A DNA stretch of 14,379 nt from Erysipelotrichaceae bacterium (lineage in GTDB: Bacteria; Bacillota_I; Bacilli_A; Erysipelotrichales; Erysipelotrichaceae), in NCBI GenBank assembly GCA_017418585.1, contig JAFONG010000151.1, forward strand, positions 1-14,379. Direction: 5' to 3'. Positions 1-6,758 of the stretch are shown in pieces. The notes below the pieces were generated by a model. That model was not told the DNA's origin. It did no database searches and saw only the letters and a program-made list of their open reading frames with translations. The first letter of the stretch is position 1. Every line of letters starts with the position of its first letter. The translations under genes were made by a program, and so were the position numbers.

Positions 1-96
1 AAAGCTGAAGAATACAACAGACAGACGCTGATCGTAGCCAAGGTACTGGACAAGGCCATCGCTTCGGCAGGTCTGAAATATCAGGAGGATAAATAA
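1..96 (+). CDS. Gfo/Idh/MocA-family oxidoreductase, C-terminal end (partial)
   Basis: Only the last 31 codons are in the window, read from base 1 to the TAA at 94-96. The tail contains EEYNRQTLIVAKVLDKAIAS, which lines up with the end of the next gene (KYNEHTLMTMKVLDKALKSG). This shows that two paralogous NAD(P)-dependent oxidoreductases lie in tandem. In this family the closing segment is the helix that packs back on the Rossmann domain. The SD (AGGAGG, 83-88) of the next gene lies inside the end of this one and only one base separates stop from start, so the two are surely co-transcribed. The substrate cannot be told from the fragment. Confidence 0.8.
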   Translation, partial: KAEEYNRQTLIVAKVLDKAIASAGLKYQEDK

Positions 97-97
97 C

Positions 98-1075
98 ATG
101 ATCAATATCGGCATTATCGGATCCGGCTTTATCGTGCCGATTTTTCTGGAAACGACGAAACTGGTTAAGGGTTTCCGTTATGTAGGCATTGCTTCCCCGG
201 TAGAGGAACAGCTGAAAGCCCTGAAAGAAAAATACGGAATTTCCTACTATTCTCTGAACAACGACGACGTCCTGTCCGATCCGAAGATCGATGTCATCTA
301 TGTCGCCGTACCTGACGGCCTGCATTACGAGATCGCGAAAAAGGCGCTTCTCAACGACAAGCACGTCATTGTCGAAAAGCCGTTCATGTCTTCCTACAGG
401 CAGGCGAAGGAACTGATCGATCTGGCGAAAGAGAAAAACAGGATCATCTTCGATGCCGTAACCATGCTGCATATGCCTAACTACAGGAAGATGAAGGAAC
501 TGCTGAGTCAGATCGGAGACGTGAAACTTGTCGATATCAACTTCTCTCAGTATTCATCCCGTTACGACAAGTTCAAGAAGGGAATTACGCTTCCTGCCTT
601 CGACTATAAAATGGCAGGCGGCGCTCTGATGGATCTTGGCATCTATAACATCAACTTCACGCTTGGGCTGTTTGGCGAGCCTAAAAAAGTCTCCTACTTT
701 CCGAACATGAAGAAGAAAGTCGATACCTCGGGTATTCTAGTTCTGGATTACGGAACGTTCAAGGTCAACGCCGTATGCGCCAAGGACTGCAAAGGACCTC
801 TGCTGGTATCCATACAGGGCGACAAGGCTCAGATCAGAAGCAGTGACGCATCCAGCGTGATCGCCGATTTCTCCCTGATCCGCAATGACGGTACCGCAAA
901 GGAGTACTCCCTGAACAAACACAAAGAGATACCGCACTACCACGAATACGTCGTATTCAAGAATCTGTTCAACAGGATGGATCTGGAAACCGCAAGGAAA
1001 TACAACGAACACACCCTGATGACGATGAAGGTCCTGGATAAGGCTCTGAAATCGGGCAGGATAAGCTTCAAATAA
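98..1075 (+). CDS. Gfo/Idh/MocA-family NAD(P)-dependent oxidoreductase
   Basis: A soluble 325-residue dehydrogenase of usual family length. Residues 1-120 form a Rossmann domain starting with GIIGSGFI (nucleotide-binding glycines at 5, 8 and 10). The family EKP motif is at 93-95 (VIVEKPF), and its lysine is normally catalytic. The C-terminal alpha/beta domain has GGALMDLGIY at 174-183. A Tyr stands where many members have His, as in the dihydrodiol/xylose dehydrogenase-like branch. Such enzymes oxidise or reduce a hydroxyl of a sugar, polyol or similar ring compound; the exact substrate is not visible. The ATG at 98 is supported by AGGAGG at 83-88. It follows a paralogue by one base and is closed by a terminator at 1076-1102, just before a carbon-regulated ABC importer. 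The two enzymes may process the imported compound, which is inference from neighbourhood only. Confidence 0.9.
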   Translation: MINIGIIGSGFIVPIFLETTKLVKGFRYVGIASPVEEQLKALKEKYGISYYSLNNDDVLSDPKIDVIYVAVPDGLHYEIAKKALLNDKHVIVEKPFMSSYRQAKELIDLAKEKNRIIFDAVTMLHMPNYRKMKELLSQIGDVKLVDINFSQYSSRYDKFKKGITLPAFDYKMAGGALMDLGIYNINFTLGLFGEPKKVSYFPNMKKKVDTSGILVLDYGTFKVNAVCAKDCKGPLLVSIQGDKAQIRSSDASSVIADFSLIRNDGTAKEYSLNKHKEIPHYHEYVVFKNLFNRMDLETARKYNEHTLMTMKVLDKALKSGRISFK

Positions 1076-1102
1076 AGAGCTCCGGAAGGAGACTCTTTTT
1101 TT
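1076..1102 (+). terminator. Rho-independent terminator after the oxidoreductase pair
   Basis: The stem is AGAGCTCC (1076-1083) against GGAG-A-CTCT (1088-1096), with a GGAA loop and one bulged A at 1092. A T-run (1096-1102) follows at once. It starts immediately after the TAA at 1073-1075 and separates the dehydrogenase operon from the ABC operon. Confidence 0.85.
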
Positions 1103-1126
1103 GTGAAAGAACTGTGAAAAAAACGC

Positions 1127-1155
1127 TTAACACATCTGTTGGAAGATGATATAAT
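1127..1155 (+). promoter_or_regulatory. Sigma-A promoter of the ABC importer operon
   Basis: The -35 is TTAACA (1127-1132, five of six consensus bases), the spacer is exactly 17 bp, and the -10 is TATAAT (1150-1155). The -10 is preceded by TGA, giving an extended -10 (TGnTATAAT). The predicted start is near 1162, leaving a leader of about 42 nt before the ATG at 1204. This should be a strong promoter unless repressed by the overlapping cre box. Confidence 0.85.
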
Positions 1156-1168
1156 GAAAACGCTTGCA
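1155..1168 (+). promoter_or_regulatory. cre box (CcpA operator) over the transcription start
   Basis: TGAAAACGCTTGCA fits the Bacillota cre consensus TGWAARCGYTWNCW at every position. It begins on the last base of the -10 and covers the predicted +1, a position where CcpA represses in well-studied Bacillota. A weaker second copy of AAAACGCTT lies at 1120-1128 overlapping the -35, with CG centres 37 bp apart. Carbon catabolite repression of the importer is therefore predicted from sequence; CcpA itself is not in the window. Confidence 0.8.
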
Positions 1169-1203
1169 GAAGACAAGCCGATTTATAGAAAGAAGGAATA
1201 AAA

Positions 1204-2541
1204 ATGAAAAAACTATTTGCGTTAATGTTAGCGGTTCTGATGGCATTAACACTGGTTGGATGCTCCGGCGGCGGCAACACTCCTGCTCCGGCTGACAATC
1301 AGTCAGAAGTTCAGAAGATCATTGCGGAAGCACAGACAATGACTCTTGATGAACTTGCCCAGAAGGCAATCGAAGAATCCAATGGCAAGAAAGTCTACGG
1401 TGTCGGTAACTCTTCACGTGGCAAGAGCGCTCTTCCACTGTTCATCGAATATCTGCAGACGATCGATCCAAGCTATACGCTGGAATTCGAATGGCAGCAG
1501 CCAAAGAACAACAAGATTTTCGATCAGCTGACAGCTGACGGACTGAAGGATGTCGGTACGTTCTTCATGACTCTGATCCAGGATGACAACCAGATCGAAT
1601 CCAAGATGGTTCAGACAGGTGTCCTTGATACATTCATTCCAAAAGAGTGGGCTGAAGCAAACGGCACGACTCCGGAAGAATACAAGGGTTATCTGCCTTT
1701 ACAGACACTGAACAAGATCTTTGAATACAACTGCGTTAACCCTGACAAGACCTATGACAACTGCTGGGACTTCGTAGCAGAAGGCGAACATGGTCTGTTC
1801 ATGGATATCGACTCCGAAATCGTCGGCAAGAACTTCCTGTACATGCTGACAAAGGACGAATATGCCGCTTATCTGAAAGACGCTTACGACAAGCTCTCTG
1901 CCGATGAACAGGCATATTTCCAGCCTACTGTAGATGCAATGGCTAAGGATGCGGAAGAATTAGGCTTAGGCGAAAACGGCAAATACGCTCTTGCCTGGAT
2001 CAAACTGTGGGTCAACAGCTACAACGCCGTAACCGATGACGGCCCGATCTGCAACACGCTGGTCGATGCATCCGCTGTCGACAAGTTCGGTCTGCTGGTT
2101 TATTCAAAGGTTCGTTCCGTTGAAGAAACCGATACTGTTTCCGTAAACAACATCAAGGTAGCTGCCTACCAGCCTGGTTTCGAAGGAATCGGCGGCTATG
2201 CATACTGCCACTATCTGTTCGTTACAGACAACTCTCCATATCCTTGGACTGCATGTGCATTCATCGCCTACATGACTGAAACTGTCGAAGGCTTCTCTGC
2301 ATGGGGCAAGGACCTTGGCGGTTATTCTTCCAACCCTGTAGTTGCTCAGGGTACTGAAGAAACATACCATCATTCAGAAGGCTTATCCGCAAAAGTTGCC
2401 TGCGAAACAACCATGGATAAGGGCTATGACTGGTGGGTCAACGATGGCAAGCTCGTTGTAGAAGATCCTGTGTACTGCGCTTCTGTAGCATTCACAGTCG
2501 GTTCATGGATCGAGATGCTTGACAAGTATACTCCGGAATAA
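1204..2541 (+). CDS. ABC importer substrate-binding lipoprotein
   Basis: A 445-residue extracellular solute-binding protein. It starts with a lipoprotein signal: basic MKK, a hydrophobic core, and lipobox LVGC with the lipidated Cys at residue 20, then a flexible Gly/Pro/Ala/Asn linker to about residue 34. The rest resembles the periplasmic-binding type II fold of the Fe(III)/AfuA-like class, an assignment based mainly on the partner permease and ATPase. The SD AAGGA lies 7 nt before the ATG. It is the first gene of the operon (promoter 1127-1155, cre 1155-1168) and is followed by a hairpin, so it is probably made in excess of the membrane components. Catabolite repression argues for a carbon substrate. 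AfuABC of Actinobacillus, long annotated as iron transport, carries hexose phosphates, so a sugar-phosphate is one candidate. The true ligand is unknown. Confidence 0.88.
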   Translation: MKKLFALMLAVLMALTLVGCSGGGNTPAPADNQSEVQKIIAEAQTMTLDELAQKAIEESNGKKVYGVGNSSRGKSALPLFIEYLQTIDPSYTLEFEWQQPKNNKIFDQLTADGLKDVGTFFMTLIQDDNQIESKMVQTGVLDTFIPKEWAEANGTTPEEYKGYLPLQTLNKIFEYNCVNPDKTYDNCWDFVAEGEHGLFMDIDSEIVGKNFLYMLTKDEYAAYLKDAYDKLSADEQAYFQPTVDAMAKDAEELGLGENGKYALAWIKLWVNSYNAVTDDGPICNTLVDASAVDKFGLLVYSKVRSVEETDTVSVNNIKVAAYQPGFEGIGGYAYCHYLFVTDNSPYPWTACAFIAYMTETVEGFSAWGKDLGGYSSNPVVAQGTEETYHHSEGLSAKVACETTMDKGYDWWVNDGKLVVEDPVYCASVAFTVGSWIEMLDKYTPE

Positions 2542-2575
2542 TAGATAGATTTATCTTTTATTGGAAATCAATAAT

Positions 2576-2613
2576 GATAGTGCCTTTGTAGTATTATCTA
2601 CAGAGGCACTTTC
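2576..2613 (+). promoter_or_regulatory. Intercistronic hairpin between binding-protein and permease genes
   Basis: A 13-bp stem, AGTGCCTTTGTAG (2579-2591) with CTACAGAGGCACT (2598-2610), has one G-U pair and a TATTAT loop. Two further pairs follow beyond one mismatch. Only a weak, interrupted T-stretch comes after it. It looks more like a leaky terminator or a 3'-end stabiliser of the binding-protein mRNA than a full terminator. In binding-protein operons this arrangement gives much more binding protein than permease. Confidence 0.75.
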
Positions 2614-2634
2614 TATAAAGAGAGAGGTGAATGA

Positions 2635-4443
2635 ATGTCAAAATCAATGAAAATAAGACTCAACAGTATAAAGACCTATCTCAGTAAACCTCAGAATGTC
2701 ATCCTGATCCTGACGGGTATTCTCGTTACTTTCACGACGATCGCTCCGATCGTGGCGATCATCAAGGATACCGTACAGATTCACCCCGGCACCATTGACC
2801 AGTATCTGTCAGGGAAAGCCAGCGGATATACTTTGGCCAACTACACCGACCTGTTCACCAGCAGGCTGGCGAAAACCAATCTATGGACGCCTTTAATCAA
2901 TACGACGATCCTGGCGATCGGAGCCTGTACGTTTGCGATCCTGTTTGGCGGTATCTTTGCCTATCTGATCACCAGAACGAACATGGCATTCAAGAAGTAT
3001 CTGAGTTCGATCTTTATCTTTCCGTATATCATGCCGCAGTGGACGCTGGCTGTCGTATGGCAGAACCTGTTCAACTCCAACCTGGTAACGGGAACATCCA
3101 ACGGTCTGCTTGCGTCTTTGTTCCACATCTACATGCCGGCATGGTGGTGCGTAGGTCTGTTCCCTTGTATCGTCGTATTAGGCATGCACTATGCGCCGTT
3201 TGCCTATATTCTGATCGGCGGCATTTTCAAGAACATGGATGCCAACCTGGAAGAAGCTGCGACGATCCTGGATACACCGAGATGGAAGATCTTTACCAGA
3301 GTCACCATTCCGATGGTCAAGCCGGCCATCCTGTCGACTATCCTGCTGGTTGCCGGAAGTACGATCGGTTCCTATCCTGTACCGCACTATCTGGGTCTGA
3401 CGACTCTGGCTACCAAGTACGTTTCCATGAACGACAAGTATACTGGAGAAGCCTCGATCATCGGTATCATCATGATGCTGTTTGGCGTAGCGATCATGTA
3501 TCTTAACCAGAGATCCCTGCATTCCCGCAAGTCCTATACAACGGTTACCGGAAAGTCCGGACAGATCACCAAGGTCAATCTGGGAAAGACCGGCAGATAT
3601 GTCATTGCGGCAGTGTTTATTGTGATCACGTTCTTCACATCCATCTTCCCGATCATCTCCTTTGCGTTTGAGACTTTCCTGCCGAATCCGGGCGACTACT
3701 CGTTCCTGTATACAGGCAATACGAACAACCTTACGACGAAATGGTGGGTAACGTCTGAAAACGTTACCGAGAACGGCATGTACGGCCAGATGGGCATCTT
3801 GCACAACAAGACCATCTGGAACGCTTTCAGAGGCACGATCCTGGTATCCGTGATCTGCTGTCTGACTGCCGGTACGGTCGGTACGCTGATCGGCTATGCC
3901 GTCAGCAAGAACAGACGCGGAAAGCTTTCGAGCTATGTGAATTCAATGGCTTTCCTGCCTTATCTGATGCCTTCCGTTGCGGTAGGTGCAGCCTACTTCA
4001 TCCTGTTCTCTTCCGGAAAGATCAATCTGTTTAATACCTATCTGGCTCTGATCATCGTCGGTACGGTCAAGTATATTCCGTTTGCCTCAAGGAGCTCTCT
4101 GAACTCCATGCTGCAGCTGTCCAACGAGATCGAAGAGTCGGCGATCATCCAGGATGTCCCTTGGATCAAGCGCATGACCAGGATCATTATTCCGATCCAG
4201 AAGTCATCCATCGTCTCCGGCTTCCTGCTTCCGTTCATGACCTGTCTGAGAGAACTGTCTCTGTTCATGCTTCTGTGTGTACAGGGATTCATCCTGTCGA
4301 CTACACTGGACTACTTCGACGAGATGGGTCTGTATGCGTTCTCTAGCGGTATCAACCTGATCCTGATCATTACGATCCTGATCAGCAACTTTGCGGTAAA
4401 CAAGATCACCGGAGCAAGTCTGGATGAAGGAATAGGAGGATAA
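2635..4443 (+). CDS. ABC importer permease, two membrane domains fused
   Basis: A 602-residue inner-membrane protein with about 12 predicted helices, in two halves of six (helices near 21-43, 88-112, 123-143, 168-196, 228-255, 272-290; then 322-346, 398-424, 435-460, 465-482, 524-550, 570-588). Each half has a cytoplasmic EAA loop that contacts the ATPase: LEEAATILDTPRWKIF from 205 and IEESAIIQDVPWIKRM from 499. Both loops carry Asp (213, 507) at the position of the normally conserved Gly. The fused two-domain plan is typical of FbpB/AfuB-type permeases. The ATG at 2635 is preceded by AGAGAGAGGTGA; another ATG at 2631 is out of frame. The 3' end carries the SD of the ATPase gene, so translation of the two is coupled. 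Confidence 0.9.
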   Translation: MSKSMKIRLNSIKTYLSKPQNVILILTGILVTFTTIAPIVAIIKDTVQIHPGTIDQYLSGKASGYTLANYTDLFTSRLAKTNLWTPLINTTILAIGACTFAILFGGIFAYLITRTNMAFKKYLSSIFIFPYIMPQWTLAVVWQNLFNSNLVTGTSNGLLASLFHIYMPAWWCVGLFPCIVVLGMHYAPFAYILIGGIFKNMDANLEEAATILDTPRWKIFTRVTIPMVKPAILSTILLVAGSTIGSYPVPHYLGLTTLATKYVSMNDKYTGEASIIGIIMMLFGVAIMYLNQRSLHSRKSYTTVTGKSGQITKVNLGKTGRYVIAAVFIVITFFTSIFPIISFAFETFLPNPGDYSFLYTGNTNNLTTKWWVTSENVTENGMYGQMGILHNKTIWNAFRGTILVSVICCLTAGTVGTLIGYAVSKNRRGKLSSYVNSMAFLPYLMPSVAVGAAYFILFSSGKINLFNTYLALIIVGTVKYIPFASRSSLNSMLQLSNEIEESAIIQDVPWIKRMTRIIIPIQKSSIVSGFLLPFMTCLRELSLFMLLCVQGFILSTTLDYFDEMGLYAFSSGINLILIITILISNFAVNKITGASLDEGIGG

Positions 4444-4446
4444 AAT

Positions 4447-6090
4447 ATGCCAAAAATTGTATTAGAACATGTTACGAAACGTTATGATAAATTCTATGCC
4501 GTAGATGACCTGAATCTGGTTATTGAAGACAACGCATTCGTTACCCTGCTGGGTCCTTCCGGATGCGGCAAGACGACGACCTTAAGAATGATCGCCGGAC
4601 TGGAAACGCCTACGACCGGCAAGATCACGATCGGAGACCGTGTCGTATTCGATTCGGAAGAAGGTATCAACATTCCTGCCAATAAGCGTAAGGTCGGATT
4701 CCTTTTCCAGAACTACGCTCTTTGGCCGAATATGACCGTTTATGAAAACATCTCTTTCGGTCTGACCAACGTAAAAGAAGCTCTGCCTGTCGTAAGTTTT
4801 GAAGCCAGGACCGCTTCTCAGATGTTAAAGGCACTGCAGAGACCAAACGACATCGCCAAGATCATCAATGAGTGCTACGACAAAAAAGGCAAGCTGGATG
4901 AGAATAAGGCAGTAATCAAACTGATCGATGCCTACGAGATTTCGCAGTACACAGCCAAGAAACTGATGGGTTACAATCTGCACAAGGCAAGCGATGTCAA
5001 GGCCGAAGCGGAAAAACACATCAGTGAGCTCAAAGGCATTATCGAAAAAGCGAAGTCTGATGCTGCAGGTAAAGGCTGCACATTAAATGAAGACTTCGTC
5101 ACTGTTAAAGACGGCGAAATCGTTAAGGAAGTCAGGAAACTCACAAAGGAAGAGATCGATCTTTCCGTCAGAAGAGTTGCCAGAATCACGAATATCGGCA
5201 TGTTCATGGACAGATATCCGGCCGAACTCTCCGGAGGTCAGCAGCAGCGTGTCGCTATCGCCAGAACGCTCGCACCGGAACCTACTGTTCTGTTCATGGA
5301 TGAACCTCTGTCCAATCTGGATGCCAAACTGCGTCTGGAAATGAGATCGGAGCTGCAGCGTCTGCATCTGGATACGGGATCTACGTTCGTTTACGTTACC
5401 CACGACCAGATGGAAGCAATGACCCTTGCAACAAGAATCTGTCTGATAGACAACGGCGATCTGCAGCAGTATGATGCACCGCTGGATGTCTACAACAAGC
5501 CGAACAATCTTTTCGTTGCCGACTTCGTTGGAAATCCGGCCATCAATTTCATCGATGCTCATGGAAGACAGTCGAACGGCAGCTTTGAATTCGAAGTCTT
5601 TGACGGAAAGAAACTGACTTTCACACCGAACGAGAAGATCGATATTGAAAAGTGGCGTGAGGATCTGAAGGCAAAAGAAAAAGCGAAAGAGGATGAATTC
5701 AACCGTAAGGCAGCCGTTAAGGGCTATGTTGAAAGAGGAAACAAGGAGTCTCACTTCAAGTACCATGTCGCTTTGATCAACGAACCGGAAGACTATGGCG
5801 ATGAAGCCGTCTATACGGATGAGGATTACGTAATCGGTATCCGTCCGGAATTCATTGAAATCGGCGATAACGAAAAGCTTCAGGGTGAGATCTATTCCTC
5901 CATGCCTACCGGTATGGAAACGACCGTCCGTGTTGCGATAGACAACTATCTGCTGACAGGCGTCATGTTTGGCGGTGTCGTCTACAAGCTGGGCGATAAA
6001 GTCAAACTCGGATTTAAAGGCAAGAACGCGATTCTGTTTGATCGAAAAACGGGTGAGTTCATTGCCCTGGGATCACTGAAGGTAGAATAA
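4447..6090 (+). CDS. ABC importer ATPase with large insert in the helical subdomain
   Basis: A 547-residue nucleotide-binding subunit of the MalK/FbpC class: Walker A GPSGCGKTT (36-44), Q-loop Gln88, signature LSGGQQQ (261-267), Walker B VLFMDEP (281-287), D-loop SNLDA, switch His319, then a TOBE-type regulatory domain. All catalytic residues are present. The family is usually about 350-370 residues. The excess lies in two places. The first is a charged, mostly helical stretch of about 125 residues (roughly 108-232) between NISFGL after the Q-loop and the resumption at TKEEIDLSVRR. The second is a Lys/Glu-rich stretch in the TOBE region (about 395-455). Start ATG follows AGGAGG (4434-4439) inside the permease end, 3 bases after its stop. 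The reading frame is open throughout and the insert has the same codon style, so this is not a frameshift artefact. Confidence 0.92.
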   Translation: MPKIVLEHVTKRYDKFYAVDDLNLVIEDNAFVTLLGPSGCGKTTTLRMIAGLETPTTGKITIGDRVVFDSEEGINIPANKRKVGFLFQNYALWPNMTVYENISFGLTNVKEALPVVSFEARTASQMLKALQRPNDIAKIINECYDKKGKLDENKAVIKLIDAYEISQYTAKKLMGYNLHKASDVKAEAEKHISELKGIIEKAKSDAAGKGCTLNEDFVTVKDGEIVKEVRKLTKEEIDLSVRRVARITNIGMFMDRYPAELSGGQQQRVAIARTLAPEPTVLFMDEPLSNLDAKLRLEMRSELQRLHLDTGSTFVYVTHDQMEAMTLATRICLIDNGDLQQYDAPLDVYNKPNNLFVADFVGNPAINFIDAHGRQSNGSFEFEVFDGKKLTFTPNEKIDIEKWREDLKAKEKAKEDEFNRKAAVKGYVERGNKESHFKYHVALINEPEDYGDEAVYTDEDYVIGIRPEFIEIGDNEKLQGEIYSSMPTGMETTVRVAIDNYLLTGVMFGGVVYKLGDKVKLGFKGKNAILFDRKTGEFIALGSLKVE

Positions 6091-6094
6091 TAAA

Positions 6095-6122
6095 AAAAAG
6101 CTCTCTTCACAGAGAGCTTTTT
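6095..6122. terminator. Bidirectional terminator between ABC operon and membrane-protein gene
   Basis: The hairpin AAAAAGCTCTCT (6095-6106), loop TCAC, AGAGAGCTTTTT (6111-6122) has A- and T-tracts on either side, so it works for both strands. The TAA stop of the minus-strand gene (6121-6123) is made from the end of the T-run. Confidence 0.88.
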
Positions 6123-6666
6123 ATTTGTTTCTTTTCTTTCTTACCAGCGCGATGATCACAATGACCGCAAATACCAGAGCTACCGCTGCGATCAGGTAGT
6201 TGAGGTAGTACTCGATTCCTTTCATTTCCTCGATATAAGTATAAAGCGGAATAACGGCCGCCAGTGCAAGCAGCAGCACCGTCAGTACTGTCAGCCTTGC
6301 GGAAGAGTAGTTGTTTTCCAGGTAAGATACGACGGTTTCTCTCTTCTCCGGCTTCCAGTTCTTGACTTCCGGAAGCTTGTAGAAAAAGAAGAAACGGAAC
6401 AGCGACTCCGTCAGGATCATCAAGGCAATGAACATGATTATCATGTCTACCAGGCTTAATGAAAGCAAGGACATTACCCCAAACGATATCAGTATGCATG
6501 CCGGAAACATGGATGTATATACCAGATACTTCTGTACATCGGATGATGTGATGATAAAGGCTCTTTTGGTGAAGATGTCGTAGAATATCGTTCCTTTTTT
6601 CTGGTCGTGATAGATGAACAGACCGTTGAGTTCGGAAGCTTTCATGGCGTTTCTTTTCCGTGTCAT
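6121..6666 (-). CDS. Uncharacterised four-helix membrane protein
   Basis: I do not recognise the family. The protein has 181 residues, with a soluble N-terminus of about 45 residues (including GLFIYHDQKKGTIFYDIF), two helices (about 48-70 and 72-96), a charged loop of about 25 residues, two more helices (123-145 and 152-175), and a basic KKRNK tail. By positive-inside the tail and N-terminus should be cytoplasmic. The start at 6666 has AGGA about 9 nt upstream; an internal Met8 has a poorer SD. A small inverted repeat (GGCAG-TTTG-CTGCC, 6681-6694) sits in the leader just before the SD. It is transcribed alone, divergently from nagA, and convergently with the ABC operon. No function can be assigned. 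Confidence 0.75.
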   Translation of the reverse strand: MTRKRNAMKASELNGLFIYHDQKKGTIFYDIFTKRAFIITSSDVQKYLVYTSMFPACILISFGVMSLLSLSLVDMIIMFIALMILTESLFRFFFFYKLPEVKNWKPEKRETVVSYLENNYSSARLTVLTVLLLALAAVIPLYTYIEEMKGIEYYLNYLIAAVALVFAVIVIIALVRKKRNK

Positions 6667-6709
6667 AACTTAATTCCTGCGGCAGTTTGCTGCCATCCTT
6701 TTCATCACC

Positions 6710-6715
6710 ATTATA
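6710..6715 (-). promoter_or_regulatory. Possible -10 for the four-helix membrane protein gene
   Basis: A perfect TATAAT on the minus strand (ATTATA on plus) lies 44 bases upstream of the ATG at 6666, a sensible leader length. No good -35 is seen at 16-18 bp, so the call rests on the -10 alone. Confidence 0.35.
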
Positions 6716-6758
6716 CACGGATTTTCTGTGCTATCATTAAATAAAAGGAGATAGCAAA

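Noticed and set aside
2883..3506. Long open frame inside the permease gene on the same strand
   Set aside because: It lies wholly inside a gene with clear helices and EAA motifs, has no SD, and has an implausible composition; it is a shadow frame.
1204..6090. Annotation of the transporter as an iron importer
   Set aside because: I see no Fur-like box. The promoter carries a cre box and the neighbours are sugar-type dehydrogenases, so iron is not supported by the sequence.
6681..6694. GGCAG-TTTG-CTGCC as a riboswitch or terminator
   Set aside because: The stem is only five base pairs with no T-run or conserved aptamer features. At most it is a weak leader structure.
6107..6718. 203-codon minus frame overlapping the four-helix membrane protein
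   Set aside because: It has no SD and a low-complexity charged composition. The alternative frame gives a clean membrane topology and an SD.
6732..6737. TATCAT as the -10 of nagA
   Set aside because: It would place the start on the ribosome binding site and has no -35.
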